A stretch of 64,000 nt of DNA from Emcibacter sp. GTDB lineage: Bacteria; Pseudomonadota; Alphaproteobacteria; Sphingomonadales; Emcibacteraceae. Under the pieces are notes generated by a model. It was not told the origin of the DNA, searched no databases, and was given only the letters and a program-made list of their open reading frames with translations. Positions 37,700-47,701 of this stretch are shown here, piece after piece (within the stretch, counting starts at the first letter, position 1; every line of letters begins with the position of its first letter). The DNA is taken from positions 56,206 to 120,205 of the forward strand of contig JAIOYI010000008.1 in assembly GCA_021741205.1 (NCBI GenBank), read 5' to 3'. A program made the position numbers and the translations under genes.

Positions 37700-38320
37700 T
37701 TGATTAAAATCACACCTCATATTTTAAAAACCATATGTCGGAAAGAGGACGGCGTTGCGATCGTTGAATATGCGCTTGTCCTACCGGTTTTTTTCGCCAT
37801 GACCGTCGGCATGTTTGAAATGGGACATATCTATATGGTCAATGCGGCGTTGGAAGGTGCGGTCACGGACTCGTCCCGCACTGCCATGACTGGCGCTCTA
37901 CCGAATGGTTATGATACCCGCGCAAGCTATATTGAATCCCTTGTACGGTCTTCTCTTGCAAGCGTTGGTGTGACAACTGGCATCACTATATCTATGAAAG
38001 TTTATGATTCCTTTGCCAATATCGGGAAAGCTGAACCTTACGTCGATCAAGACGGTAATGAACAATATGACGTCGGCGAATGTTTCACCGATGTCAATAA
38101 TAATGCCTTCTGGGATATGGATATGGGATCAACAGGACTTGGGGGAGAAGAAAATATTATGATTATGAAGGTTGACGTGAATCTTCCTTATATGACAAGT
38201 TTTATGAAAACTGTGATGAACGGCGTTGATCATATTGAATTATCAGCCAGTACAGCCATCAGAAATGAACCTTTTGGTGGGGTTTCATGGGAACCCAGTA
38301 ACAATGTGATCTGCACTTAA
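37700..38320 (+). CDS. TadE-family pilus-like protein
   Basis: A 206-residue protein with an N-terminal TadE motif: DGVAIVEYALVLPVFFAMTV, a pseudopilin-like helix preceded by a short charged leader. The C-terminal half has acidic loops resembling calcium-binding repeats (DQDGNEQYDVGE, DVNNNAFWDMDMG). The start is TTG 37700 with GGCGGA upstream; no ATG fits. It is divergent from the TadG-like gene and 31 bp before a second TadE-like gene. Confidence 0.85.
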   Translation: MIKITPHILKTICRKEDGVAIVEYALVLPVFFAMTVGMFEMGHIYMVNAALEGAVTDSSRTAMTGALPNGYDTRASYIESLVRSSLASVGVTTGITISMKVYDSFANIGKAEPYVDQDGNEQYDVGECFTDVNNNAFWDMDMGSTGLGGEENIMIMKVDVNLPYMTSFMKTVMNGVDHIELSASTAIRNEPFGGVSWEPSNNVICT

Positions 38321-38351
38321 GAAACTGTCCCGCCAAAACAGGATTAAACCT

Positions 38352-38963
38352 ATGCATATAACGGTGATAAAATATATTAAATCAATAAAAGATTGTCCCA
38401 AGGGAGTAGCCGCCCTTGAAATGGCACTCGTTGCCCCTGTTTTGATTATGATGCTTCTTGCTAGCGCCGATGTTGTATCCTATCTCATTGCCCAGCAAAA
38501 AATATCAAAAGCGGCCTATACAATTTCTAATCTCATCACCCAAATGGACGAGGGTTTAACAGAATCCAAAGTATCAGACATGATGTTATCCATAGGGGAA
38601 GTCAGCAAACCCTTTGATCTTGCAGCGGACGGCAAAGCAACAGTCACGACCATTATAGGAATGGGCGTCGATGGAGCCGCCCCTGATAGCTATGAGGTTT
38701 CGTGGCAGAGATGTTATGGATATGCAACTGTCAGCAACAAATTTGGCCCCAAAGGCACGCAAGTTCTCACCAATGATATTCCCGCCAATATGATCGTTAC
38801 CACATCGCAAATTATTGTCGTTGCAGATGTGGTCTATAATTTCACACCCATTATTGGATTTTTGAATTTGGGTACTAAAATAGAATATCAGTCCTTTTTT
38901 CGACCCCGCCTTGGATCAATTAACAATATTATCAATGACGCCGTTTCAACCTCAACATGTTAA
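38352..38963 (+). CDS. TadE/TadG-like pilus-assembly protein
   Basis: A 203-residue protein with the short leader and helix GVAALEMALVAPVLIMMLLAS, a TadE-like signature with Glu in the helix start. The segment ISKAAYTISNLITQMDEGLTE and a C-terminal RPRLGSI are shared by TadE-like proteins of alphaproteobacteria. It probably forms an operon with the preceding TadE-like gene and converges on purA 6 bp away. Confidence 0.82.
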   Translation: MHITVIKYIKSIKDCPKGVAALEMALVAPVLIMMLLASADVVSYLIAQQKISKAAYTISNLITQMDEGLTESKVSDMMLSIGEVSKPFDLAADGKATVTTIIGMGVDGAAPDSYEVSWQRCYGYATVSNKFGPKGTQVLTNDIPANMIVTTSQIIVVADVVYNFTPIIGFLNLGTKIEYQSFFRPRLGSINNIINDAVSTSTC

Positions 38964-38969
38964 TATTAC

Positions 38970-40277
38970 TTAATCTTCAAAAGGATCCTGCACCAAAATA
39001 GTATCTTCCCGTTCTGGGCTTGTGGATAAAAGTGCCACTGGAGTTTCAATCAATTCTTCAATGCGGCGAATATATTTAATCGCTGTTGCTGGCAAATCAA
39101 TCCAACTGCGGGCACCATATGTGCTATCGGACCAGCCTTCTAATGTTTCATAGATCGGCGTAACCTTTGCCTGATCTTCGGTAGAGGCAGGGAAATAATC
39201 AATCCGTTCACCGTCAAGATCATAAGCAACACAGATTTTTAATTCCGACAACCCATCAAGCACATCAAGTTTAGTAAGGGCAATCCCAGAAATACCGCCA
39301 ATTTTTGTTGCTTGACGCACCATAACCGCATCAAAATAACCGCATCTGCGGCTTCGACCCGTAACGGTACCAAATTCATGACCCCGCGCCCCAATTCCTT
39401 TGCCGATTTCATCAAATAATTCAGTGGGGAAAGGACCTTCGCCAACACGGGTCGTATAGGCCTTGGTAATGCCAAGCACATAATCAAGAGTTCTCGCCCC
39501 CGTGCCACTTCCGCCAGCGGCCTGTGAGGCTATGGTATTAGAGGATGTGACAAAGGGATAGGTACCATGATCCACATCAAGCATAATGCCCTGTGCACCT
39601 TCAAATAAAATTCGTTTACGGTCATGGCGCATTTTATCCAACACTCGCCAACTTGCCCCAATGAAAGGTATAATTTTAGGTGCAATTTCCTTAAGTTGAG
39701 CAATCAAAACCTCCCGATCAATTTCAGGAACCCCGAGCCCCCGACGCAAGGGATTATGGTGGCTAAGTAAAACATCTATCCGATTTTCAATGGCTAAATC
39801 CGATTTAAGATCACAAGCTCTGAGTGCCCGGCGACCAACCTTATCTTCATAAGCAGGTCCAATACCACGACGAGTGGTTCCAATTTTGGGTCCACCCGCA
39901 GTGCCGACGCTCGTGGCATCTTCACGGATTGCATCAAGTTCCCCGTGCAAGGGCAAAATCAAGGCACAATTTTCCGCCAACATCAGATTGTCTGACGTTA
40001 CCTCAACACCCTGTGACCGAAGCAGATCCATCTCACGTAGTAAGGCCCATGGATCAACCACAACCCCATTACCGATCACTGAATATTTTCCGCCACGGAC
40101 AATGCCAGAGGGAAGAAGACTTAATTTATAAACTTTACCATCAATAACAAGTGTATGACCCGCATTATGACCACCCTGAAATCGAACAACGACATCGGCG
40201 CGTTCAGATAACCAGTCAACGATCTTGCCTTTTCCCTCATCGCCCCATTGGGAGCCAACCACAACCACATTTGCCAC
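38970..40277 (-). CDS. purA: Adenylosuccinate synthetase
   Basis: Makes adenylosuccinate from IMP, aspartate and GTP in AMP synthesis. The 435-residue protein opens with the P-loop-like [17 protein letters not shown] (catalytic D13) and [10 protein letters not shown], and has [31 protein letters not shown] and [12 protein letters not shown]. It follows hisZ by 26 bp, the hisZ-purA order common in alphaproteobacteria. Confidence 0.97.
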   Translation of the reverse strand: MANVVVVGSQWGDEGKGKIVDWLSERADVVVRFQGGHNAGHTLVIDGKVYKLSLLPSGIVRGGKYSVIGNGVVVDPWALLREMDLLRSQGVEVTSDNLMLAENCALILPLHGELDAIREDATSVGTAGGPKIGTTRRGIGPAYEDKVGRRALRACDLKSDLAIENRIDVLLSHHNPLRRGLGVPEIDREVLIAQLKEIAPKIIPFIGASWRVLDKMRHDRKRILFEGAQGIMLDVDHGTYPFVTSSNTIASQAAGGSGTGARTLDYVLGITKAYTTRVGEGPFPTELFDEIGKGIGARGHEFGTVTGRSRRCGYFDAVMVRQATKIGGISGIALTKLDVLDGLSELKICVAYDLDGERIDYFPASTEDQAKVTPIYETLEGWSDSTYGARSWIDLPATAIKYIRRIEELIETPVALLSTSPEREDTILVQDPFED

Positions 40278-40303
40278 TAAATAACCCTTTCAAAAAGTCT
40301 GTG

Positions 40304-41461
40304 CTAAATCTTAATAACCTGACCTGATTGCCAGACAAATCCACATTTCAATCTTTTGGCCTCAGTCATTCCATCCTTGACGGCCTCTAAGCCACAAATT
40401 GTTCGGTAACCGTCATTACGGATTTTATCCAAATCACTTTGTTTCATTCCAAAAGGACAATATATATATTTAAGGGCGTCCATCTCAGGCACGGCGCGCA
40501 TCAAACTATCCAAATAAAGAGAAAAACCTGTAGCAGGTTCACTTTTTCCATGACCTTCAATCAGATAACGCCCCCCACGCCCAAGTTCACCCCGCACACC
40601 CTTTGCAAAAAGACAAAAACCGATACCTGTTTGAAATTCAAAACCACTATATTCACCGGGATCTATGGTAACCTTTAATTCTGGTGCAACCTCATTCAGG
40701 CGAACAAGAAGTTGTGCAAGCTCATCACATATTTTTTTGGCGGCACTTGGAAGTTTCAAACCATTGATAATAGACATTGCCTTACCCGCTGAACCAGCCG
40801 CAGATAAAAGCTTGCGGCTTATTTGTCCGATTTCACCGTCCAGATTTTCCAATGCGCCAATATCTTTTGCATTCAAGGCAACCCTTACGGACATACAGGT
40901 TTCATTATCAAGTCCAAGGCCCTCACAAATTGCCGGTACCAACAAAGGCATTGTCAGGTCGATACTCGCATTTTTAATGCCAACCCCATCTAGTACATCC
41001 CGCGCCAGTAGAATAATTTCCACATAGGATTCGGAACTGTTGCTCCCGATCAATTCGACGCCCGCCTGCTTAAATTCCCGTTCAGGTCTAAGCTGGCTGC
41101 CCCGCACCCGAAGCACACTGCCAGAATAACTGAGACGCAGAGGACGGGGGGAGCGGGATAATCTTGTTCGTGCAATACGCGCCACCTGCCCCGTCATGTC
41201 ATTACGCACTGCCATCATACGCATACTGATCGGGTCCATCACCCTAAACATATTACGGGATTGTGCCTTTCCAAGCCCACTCAGTAAACTTTCCTCAAAC
41301 TCAAGCAAAGGGGGTACAACCCTTTCATAGCCATAACGGGCAAAACATTGCCTTAGTTTTTCAATGACTTCAGCCTGATATTCTGCGTCATAGGCGAGCG
41401 TATCATGCAGTCCTTCTGGAAGGAGAGCTGTATCATTGGGGTCAACATCTGTTTTTGGCAT
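40304..41461 (-). CDS. hisZ: ATP phosphoribosyltransferase regulatory subunit
   Basis: A class II aminoacyl-tRNA-synthetase-like protein that activates the short form of HisG at the first step of histidine synthesis. The 385-residue length lacks the anticodon-binding domain of true HisRS. FARYGYERVVPPLLEFEESLL, the motif 2-like RLSYSGSVLRVRG and PEREFKQAGVELIGS are visible. The short HisG partner is not in the window. Confidence 0.9.
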   Translation of the reverse strand: MPKTDVDPNDTALLPEGLHDTLAYDAEYQAEVIEKLRQCFARYGYERVVPPLLEFEESLLSGLGKAQSRNMFRVMDPISMRMMAVRNDMTGQVARIARTRLSRSPRPLRLSYSGSVLRVRGSQLRPEREFKQAGVELIGSNSSESYVEIILLARDVLDGVGIKNASIDLTMPLLVPAICEGLGLDNETCMSVRVALNAKDIGALENLDGEIGQISRKLLSAAGSAGKAMSIINGLKLPSAAKKICDELAQLLVRLNEVAPELKVTIDPGEYSGFEFQTGIGFCLFAKGVRGELGRGGRYLIEGHGKSEPATGFSLYLDSLMRAVPEMDALKYIYCPFGMKQSDLDKIRNDGYRTICGLEAVKDGMTEAKRLKCGFVWQSGQVIKI

Positions 41462-41501
41462 ATCACGTCCATCTCAAGTGTAGTATTTTAACACCGCCGT
41501 G

Positions 41502-41530
41502 CTTATAGCCTAGCTCTATCAATCCGTCAA
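41502..41530 (-). promoter_or_regulatory. Sigma-70-like promoter of hisZ-purA
   Basis: On the minus strand TTGACG (41530-41525) and TATAAG (41507-41502) are separated by exactly 17 nt, about 40 bp before the hisZ start codon. Motif matching only. Confidence 0.6.
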
Positions 41531-41552
41531 TTAACAGCACCATAGTATAAGC

Positions 41553-41588
41553 AAAAAAAAGACCCCTCAATAAGAATCAAGGGGTCTC
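41553..41588 (-). terminator. Rho-independent terminator after serA
   Basis: On the minus strand an 8-bp perfect stem AGACCCCT/AGGGGTCT with a 12-nt loop is followed by eight Ts. It lies 24 bp after the serA stop and separates serC-serA from hisZ-purA. Confidence 0.9.
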
Positions 41589-41611
41589 TTAATAATTAAA
41601 GATAAACATCG

Positions 41612-43189
41612 TTAAAAAGTCAAAGCTTTAACCTGTTTAACATGGGGTAATTTTTGTACCGCAGCCACCGTCGCTCCGCTTGCTGGTGCATCAATAGCAA
41701 CAAGTGCAATCGCTTCGCCTCCCTGTACTGCACGACCAAGACTAAAGGTTGCAATATTCAATCCCGCATCCCCAAGTGTCGTACCCAAGGCACCGATAAA
41801 GCCTGGAATATCCTCGTTGGATACATAAAGCATATGAGGTGTCAGTTCAGTTTCAATTATGATATTTTTCACATTCACAATACGAGGGCGTTTGTCCGCA
41901 AACAGAGTTCCTGCAACACTGCGAACCTGTTTATCTGTTGTTACGGTGACCTTAATGTAAGTGTTATAGTCGCCTTCTGAATCATGACGCGTTTCCACCA
42001 CATCAATATCACGTTCCTTAGCCACAGAAAGCGCATTGACCATATTGACACAATCCATTAATGGTTGAAGTAACCCCTCGACCACAATCGACGTCAAAGG
42101 CCGGATGTTTAGTTCGGTCACATCTCCCTGATATTCAATTTGAATGGATTTAAGGGCATGCTCCGTCAATTGGCCTGCAAAACTGCCAAGCTGCTTGGCA
42201 AGAGATAAATACGGTCTTAGACGGACAGATTCTTCGGCGGATAAAGACGGCATATTTAACGCATTAGTCACCGCGCCATCAAGCAAATAATCGGCCATCT
42301 GTTCTGCAACCTGTACGGCAACATTCACCTGTGCCTCTGACGTTGAGGCGCCAAGGTGCGGTGTGACAACAACCTTTTCATGACCAAAAAGAATATTTTC
42401 CTTAGCGGGTTCCTTTTCAAACACGTCTAAGGCGGCACCAGCAACCTTGCCACTGTTTAAAGCAGCAAGCAAAGCGGCCTCATCAACCAAGCCTCCACGG
42501 GCGCAATTGATAATTCGCACGCCATCTTTCATCTTGGCAAAGGCGTCCGCATTTATAATGCCTCTTGTGCTATCAGTCAGAGGAGTATGCAGAGTGATAA
42601 AATCAGCTCTGGCAAAAAGATCATCAAGCTCAACTTTTTCAACCCCAATTTCAGCTGCCCGTTCAACAGACAAATAAGGATCAAAGGCAATAACCTTCAT
42701 TCTAAGACCAATTGCCCGCTCGGCGGCAATAGTTCCAATATTTCCACAACCAATAATACCAAGAACCTTGGACGTAAGCTCAACCCCCATGAAACGGGAT
42801 TTCTCCCACTTACCAGCATGGGTGCTTGCATTGGCCAAGGGAATTTGACGGGCAACCGCAAACATCATGGCGATGGCATGTTCTGCTGTTGTTATGCTAT
42901 TACCAAAGGGGGTATTCATCACCACAACACCGTTTGAAGTTGCCGCAGGAATATCCACATTATCCACACCAATGCCTGCACGTCCGACAACTTTCAAATT
43001 CTTAGCCGCATCAAGAACGGCCTTCGTGACCTTGGTTTCGGAACGAATGGCCAACCCATCATAACGAGGAATGGCTTCAATAAGTTGCTCAGGGCTTAGA
43101 CCAACAATCTGGTCAACTTCGATGCCACGCTTTTCAAAAATTTGTTTTGCCAGTGGACTTAATTTATCAGAAATAAGTACCTTTACCAT
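41612..43189 (-). CDS. serA: D-3-phosphoglycerate dehydrogenase
   Basis: First step of serine synthesis. The 525-residue long form has the NAD site [17 protein letters not shown], catalytic Arg in [11 protein letters not shown], and catalytic His in [14 protein letters not shown]. The C-terminal half holds the allosteric substrate-binding domain and an ACT domain ([20 protein letters not shown]) for serine control. It follows serC by 55 bp. Confidence 0.97.
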   Translation of the reverse strand: MVKVLISDKLSPLAKQIFEKRGIEVDQIVGLSPEQLIEAIPRYDGLAIRSETKVTKAVLDAAKNLKVVGRAGIGVDNVDIPAATSNGVVVMNTPFGNSITTAEHAIAMMFAVARQIPLANASTHAGKWEKSRFMGVELTSKVLGIIGCGNIGTIAAERAIGLRMKVIAFDPYLSVERAAEIGVEKVELDDLFARADFITLHTPLTDSTRGIINADAFAKMKDGVRIINCARGGLVDEAALLAALNSGKVAGAALDVFEKEPAKENILFGHEKVVVTPHLGASTSEAQVNVAVQVAEQMADYLLDGAVTNALNMPSLSAEESVRLRPYLSLAKQLGSFAGQLTEHALKSIQIEYQGDVTELNIRPLTSIVVEGLLQPLMDCVNMVNALSVAKERDIDVVETRHDSEGDYNTYIKVTVTTDKQVRSVAGTLFADKRPRIVNVKNIIIETELTPHMLYVSNEDIPGFIGALGTTLGDAGLNIATFSLGRAVQGGEAIALVAIDAPASGATVAAVQKLPHVKQVKALTF

Positions 43190-43244
43190 TTTCAGATATC
43201 CTTTATAAAAAATAGAAAATTATTGAATTTCAATAGAGTGCGGC

Positions 43245-44402
43245 TTATGCTTCATATTTAGCTTTAACTTGTCCGTAAGCCCAATCAAGCCAAGGCAAAA
43301 GTGCCGAAAGGTCAGCAGCCTCCACCGTTGATCCAGCCCATATCCGAAGTCCCGCCGGCGCATCACGATAAGCCGCAATATCAAAGGCAGCCTCCTCCTT
43401 GTCCAAAAGCGTCGCAATTTCCTTAGCAGCTGCTGCTTGCGCAGCTGTATCCATATTGGTAAACCAAGGTGCTACAATTTTAAGACAAACAGAGGTGTTG
43501 GATACGGTCGCCGCATCATTGGCGAGAAACTCTACCCAGTCATTGGCAATAACCCAATCCCGAAGCACCGCAAGATTATCTTCCGATCTTTGGATCAGAC
43601 CTTTTAAGCCACCAATTTTTTCTGCCCATTTAAGCGCATCAAGATAGTCTTCTACACATAACATGGAAGGTGTATTAATGGTCGCACCAGTAAAGATATC
43701 CTCAATTAATTTTCCACCCTTCGTCATGCGGAAAATTTTTGGCAATGGCCATGATGGGCTATAATTTTCCAGACGTTCCACCGCACGAGGGCTAAGTATA
43801 ATAACGCCGTGAGCCGCTTCACCGCCCAAGACTTTCTGCCAAGAAAATGTGGTCACATCAAGCTTATCCCAAGGAAGATCCATGGCAAAAGCCGCTGATG
43901 TTGCATCACAAATGGTAAGACCGGCACGTTTTTCACTGATCCAGTCCCCATTGGGAACCTTAACGCCAGATGTGGTACCGTTCCAAGTAAAGACAACATC
44001 ACGAGCGGGATCAACTTTTGAGAGATCAGGCAAATCACCATAATCAGCCGTTAATGTTCTCACGTCATCTAGTTTTAGTTGCTTGGTCACGTCTGTGATC
44101 CAACCTGAACCAAAACTTTCCCACGCCAGCATATCAACACCACGTGCGCCCAGTAATGACCATAAAGCCATTTCAACAGCACCAGTATCAGAGCCTGCAA
44201 CAATACCGACGCGATAACCTTCTGGAACACCCAGTACGGCTGCTGTGCGGTCAATAGCTTCTTTAAGACGAGATTTGCCAATTTTGGCACGATGAGAACG
44301 ACCAAGTGGCGCGTTTTCTAAATTTTGGATCGTCCAGCCTGGGCGTTTCGCACAGGGTCCAGACGAAAACAGCGGGTTCGCTGGTTTCTGTAAAGGTTTC
44401 AT
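43245..44402 (-). CDS. serC: Phosphoserine aminotransferase
   Basis: PLP enzyme converting 3-phosphohydroxypyruvate to phosphoserine. The 385-residue protein is of the alphaproteobacterial/archaeal type, with [40 protein letters not shown], and the PLP lysine K190 in [17 protein letters not shown]. With serA it supplies serine and therefore glycine, which ties it to the glycine cleavage operon in the same window. Confidence 0.96.
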   Translation of the reverse strand: MKPLQKPANPLFSSGPCAKRPGWTIQNLENAPLGRSHRAKIGKSRLKEAIDRTAAVLGVPEGYRVGIVAGSDTGAVEMALWSLLGARGVDMLAWESFGSGWITDVTKQLKLDDVRTLTADYGDLPDLSKVDPARDVVFTWNGTTSGVKVPNGDWISEKRAGLTICDATSAAFAMDLPWDKLDVTTFSWQKVLGGEAAHGVIILSPRAVERLENYSPSWPLPKIFRMTKGGKLIEDIFTGATINTPSMLCVEDYLDALKWAEKIGGLKGLIQRSEDNLAVLRDWVIANDWVEFLANDAATVSNTSVCLKIVAPWFTNMDTAAQAAAAKEIATLLDKEEAAFDIAAYRDAPAGLRIWAGSTVEAADLSALLPWLDWAYGQVKAKYEA

Positions 44403-44410
44403 TTTTTTCT

Positions 44411-44457
44411 CCTACTCCTTGCAGAATAGGCGTCCCCCGTTGGGGAGGGATAGCCCA
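44411..44457 (-). promoter_or_regulatory. serC-motif leader RNA with hidden ribosome site
   Basis: Just before serC, the minus strand shows two hairpins: a C-rich/G-rich stem (TCCCTCCCC/GGGGGA) and CCTATTCT-GCAA-GGAGTAGG, an 8-bp stem closed by a GNRA tetraloop with two or three G-U pairs. The 3' strand of the second hairpin contains GGAG, the serC ribosome site. Position, size and sequence fit the serC RNA motif known upstream of this operon in alphaproteobacteria. Regulation would act on translation initiation. Confidence 0.75.
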
Positions 44458-44463
44458 CCGCAG

Positions 44464-44491
44464 AACATATAGAGGAAAAAAACGGCGTCAA
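44464..44491 (-). promoter_or_regulatory. Sigma-70-like promoter of serC-serA
   Basis: On the minus strand TTGACG (44491-44486) and TATGTT (44469-44464) are 16 nt apart. The predicted start falls near 44457, exactly where the serC-motif RNA begins, which supports both assignments. Confidence 0.65.
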
Positions 44492-44649
44492 GCACTATAA
44501 TGATTTGCCCTCAAAATATATTATATTTTTATCAAACACCTTCATTTAGGTGATGTCAGTCAAGGTGCAGGACCATAATTCCATAGCTTTACATTGCACA
44601 TCATAAAATCAATAATTTAAAAATAAGAAGAATCACTTTCTATTTTTTC

Positions 44650-44678
44650 TTGCCAGTTAAAAAATAATTCACTATAGA
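44650..44678 (+). promoter_or_regulatory. Sigma-70-like promoter of the btu operon
   Basis: TTGCCA (44650-44655) and TATAGA (44673-44678) are spaced by 17 nt. The predicted start near 44685 coincides with the 5' edge of the cobalamin riboswitch. The stretch 44492-44649 before it shows no other feature. Confidence 0.5.
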
Positions 44679-44685
44679 TTACTTA

Positions 44686-44888
44686 ACGATGGTGCCCCGT
44701 TAGGGGATAATAGGGAACACGGCCATATCCGTGACTGTACCCGCAACTGTAATTGGCGAGCTTGTATCGAAAATACCACTGAGGAAACTTAGGAAGGTGA
44801 TATTAAGCCATAACCCATAAGTCAGGAAACCTGCCATCAGGTCGCCCTTTCTGCCTATCGGGTTAATGGGACAGAGCGGAATTTCCGC
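44686..44888 (+). promoter_or_regulatory. Cobalamin riboswitch with expression platform
   Basis: The aptamer (about 44688-44845) has the 5' GGTGCCCCGTTAGGGGATAATAGGGAA, the ACTGTACCCGCAACTGTAA core, CCACTGAGGAAACTTAGGAAGG, and the B12 box AGTCAGGAAACCTGCC at 44820-44835. A GCGGAATTTCCGC palindrome (44876-44888) and another hairpin follow, about 100 nt before btuB, and may form the platform. Adenosylcobalamin binding would be expected to shut off the B12 uptake operon. Confidence 0.95.
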
Positions 44889-44997
44889 ATAGGTGACATA
44901 TGTTGCCGTGTGCGGAATGTCATTATGTTTTTCATAAAACATCCAAACACTTAGTTTAAAAAATTTAACTGCATTTTGCAGTAGTTTGGATCTTAAA

Positions 44998-46830
44998 ATG
45001 AAGTACAAAATATCACTAACCATAGCCCTTTTTACCTCTGTCTTTATCCCATCATCTGCCCACACAGCAGAGACAGACTTTGAAGAAATAATCGTTTCCG
45101 CCACCCGTTACGCCCGCCCCCTGTCAGAAATCGGCAGCAGTGTTACTGTCATCACAGCCGAAGACATGGAAAAATCCCAAACGGTTTTTATTCAGGATAT
45201 ACTGCAAAATGTTGCTGGCGTTTCTCTTAATCAAAATGGACCTTTTGGCGGCACGTCATCGGTTCGCATTCGTGGTGCCGCATCTGCCCAAACCGTGGTT
45301 CTCATTGACGGAATACAGATGAATGATGTGGCCGCCCCAAATGGTGGCTACGACTTTGCCAATCTTGACCCAAGCGGCGTGGAAAGAATTGAAGTATTAC
45401 GGGGTCCCCAATCCATACTTTACGGATCAGATGCTATGGGTGGCGTTGTCAACATCATTACCCCAACAGGAACAGAGGACATTAAAAGCAGCCTCTATGC
45501 CGAGGGCGGGTCCTATAATACATTCCGTGCAGGCGGCAATATAATGGGCCAGATGGATAAGATTAGTTTCAATCTGTCCGCAAGCACCATCACCACCGAC
45601 GGCATTTCAAAGGCCGATAAAAATGATGGTAATTCAGAAAATGACGGTTACCGCAACATAAGCCTTCACGGTAAGATTACCGCTCAATTATCTGAGAACC
45701 ATAGCCTGCAACTGATTAGCCGATATGGTGACAGCCGTGTTGACTATGATGGCTTCCCGCCACCCTTTTATAGCCTAAGCGATACAAATGATGTGAGCTT
45801 CAGTAAAGAATTTCTGATTGCAGGACGGGGATTTTTTAACTATCTGGATGGGGCATTGCAAAATAGTCTTTCTGTTGAATATTCCACGATCAAGCGTCGG
45901 GGCGAAAATGATGGTCTGCCTGTTTCTTACCTAAGCTTTGAAGGTAATCGCCTTAATCTTGATTACCTTGGTCATTATGACGTGAATGACGATTTTGGTA
46001 TTTCCTTTGGTTTACAACATGAGGAAACCAAATCAGATACAATTTCATCCTTGAAATTTAATATTGATAGCGTCTTTTCCGAGCTAAGCTGGCAAGGCAT
46101 TGACGGGCTAACCATAACGGCGGGGCTGCGTTATGACGATCATAACCAGTACGGCGGCACAACAACCTCTCGCTTTACGGCAGCCTATTATTTTCCTGAA
46201 AGCAATACCAAGATTTTTGCCAACTGGGGCGAAGGTTTTAAGGCCCCTACCATCTATCAGTTAACCGATGGTTGGAGCGGCAATCCTGATCTAAGACCCG
46301 AAGAATCCAACGGTTGGGAAATTGGTATAGAACAAAATATTCTGGATAATAAAATTCAGATTGGAATAACATATTTTGATCAAAAATTTAAAAATATGAT
46401 TGGTTGGAATGGTCTCTATTTTAACTTGGATAACGTCCATACCAAGGGTATTGAAATATTTGCCGATTTACACGTAACGGAAAATCTATCCCTTAGTGGA
46501 AATTACACCTATACGAATGCCAAGGACACAAATTTGGATACGCCCCTTATCCGTACGCCCAAAAATGCAGGTTTTGCTGAAATCACGTGGCAGACAACAT
46601 CAGACTTAAGTCTGGGAGCGAGTATGATCTATAACGGTAAAGAAAGTGACGCATGGACAGATGGCACCAAAGGATGGTTAAGATTTGACCTTAAGTCTTC
46701 CTATCAACTCACTGATAAAATTGAATTTTATGGAAGAATTGATAACCTGTTTGACAAAGAATATCAACAAGTCGCAGGCTACGGGACCCCAGACAGATCA
46801 TACTATATTGGTCTAAGAGGAAAATTCTAG
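44998..46830 (+). CDS. btuB: TonB-dependent vitamin B12 receptor
   Basis: Outer-membrane receptor importing cobalamin. A signal peptide (about residues 1-25) is followed by the TonB box region EEIIVSATRYARP, the plug domain (IQDILQNVAGVSL, SVRIRGAASAQTVVLIDG, YGSDAMGGVVNIIT), a 22-strand-type barrel and a C-terminal YYIGLRGKF ending in Phe. The frame is open from TTG 44986, but ATG 44998 gives a clean signal peptide and 610 aa. Substrate is inferred from the riboswitch and the following btuFCD genes. Confidence 0.93.
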   Translation: MKYKISLTIALFTSVFIPSSAHTAETDFEEIIVSATRYARPLSEIGSSVTVITAEDMEKSQTVFIQDILQNVAGVSLNQNGPFGGTSSVRIRGAASAQTVVLIDGIQMNDVAAPNGGYDFANLDPSGVERIEVLRGPQSILYGSDAMGGVVNIITPTGTEDIKSSLYAEGGSYNTFRAGGNIMGQMDKISFNLSASTITTDGISKADKNDGNSENDGYRNISLHGKITAQLSENHSLQLISRYGDSRVDYDGFPPPFYSLSDTNDVSFSKEFLIAGRGFFNYLDGALQNSLSVEYSTIKRRGENDGLPVSYLSFEGNRLNLDYLGHYDVNDDFGISFGLQHEETKSDTISSLKFNIDSVFSELSWQGIDGLTITAGLRYDDHNQYGGTTTSRFTAAYYFPESNTKIFANWGEGFKAPTIYQLTDGWSGNPDLRPEESNGWEIGIEQNILDNKIQIGITYFDQKFKNMIGWNGLYFNLDNVHTKGIEIFADLHVTENLSLSGNYTYTNAKDTNLDTPLIRTPKNAGFAEITWQTTSDLSLGASMIYNGKESDAWTDGTKGWLRFDLKSSYQLTDKIEFYGRIDNLFDKEYQQVAGYGTPDRSYYIGLRGKF

Positions 46831-46834
46831 TATC

Positions 46835-47701
46835 ATGAAAAATGTCGCAGCAAAATATATAAAAATCATGCCTCTTTTTGTTGCGACATTGCTATACGTT
46901 ACGGCAAATTCCTTGGCTCAAGAAAAACCACAGGCCGTATCACTAGACTATTGTGCTGACCAGTTTATTCTATCGCTTGCTGATCCTTCTCAAATTATGG
47001 CACTCACAACTGACGCAACCGAAGCCCATTCCTATTACCGCAAAAAGGCCAAAGGTCTGCCGCAGTTTCACACAACATCAGAAGAAGTGCTTCATATGAG
47101 GCCTGATATTGTTATTCGTTCTTGGGGTGGTTATCGAATGTTACCCCTTTTGGCACGGGCCAATATTCCCATTGCAACAACTGAATATGGTTCTAATCCG
47201 GAAATATTATATGATAATATACGCCTTATCGGAATGGCACTTGGGCAATCGGAACGGGCAGACAGGATGATAAAAAATCATCAGAGCCGCATGACAGACT
47301 TGCAGTATAATCAAGAAAATTTTTCTATTTCAGGCCATAAACCAAGGGCCGCCTATATTGCGCCCGGTGGCATTACGGCTGGAAAAGATACCTTTATCGA
47401 TAACATCATAAGACTTTCTGGACTTCAGCCCATATCCGAAGAATTAGGCCTTATTGGATGGCAGCCTTTACCCCTAGAGGCACTCGTCAATAATCCACCC
47501 GATATTATTATTGGCAGTTTCTTTGACATGGATAATGTTCATATTTCCAATTGGAGTCTAACAAGACACAGCCGCATTAAAAAGATGATCGACGCCATTC
47601 CAACCATTATGGTTCCGGGACGATATTTATCTTGTAACGGTTTCTTTTCTTTAGATGCGGCGGAATATATCCATGCCGAAGCGAAAAGGATATTTCAATG
47701 A
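46835..47701 (+). CDS. btuF: Cobalamin ABC transporter substrate-binding protein
   Basis: A 288-residue periplasmic binding protein with signal peptide (cleavage near NSLAQ). The class III binding fold shows VSLDYCADQFILSL, the helix region HMRPDIVIRSW, IAPGGITAGKDTFIDNII and GRYLSCNG. It delivers cobalamin to BtuCD. It starts 4 bp after btuB and overlaps btuC by 4 bp. Confidence 0.88.
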   Translation: MKNVAAKYIKIMPLFVATLLYVTANSLAQEKPQAVSLDYCADQFILSLADPSQIMALTTDATEAHSYYRKKAKGLPQFHTTSEEVLHMRPDIVIRSWGGYRMLPLLARANIPIATTEYGSNPEILYDNIRLIGMALGQSERADRMIKNHQSRMTDLQYNQENFSISGHKPRAAYIAPGGITAGKDTFIDNIIRLSGLQPISEELGLIGWQPLPLEALVNNPPDIIIGSFFDMDNVHISNWSLTRHSRIKKMIDAIPTIMVPGRYLSCNGFFSLDAAEYIHAEAKRIFQ

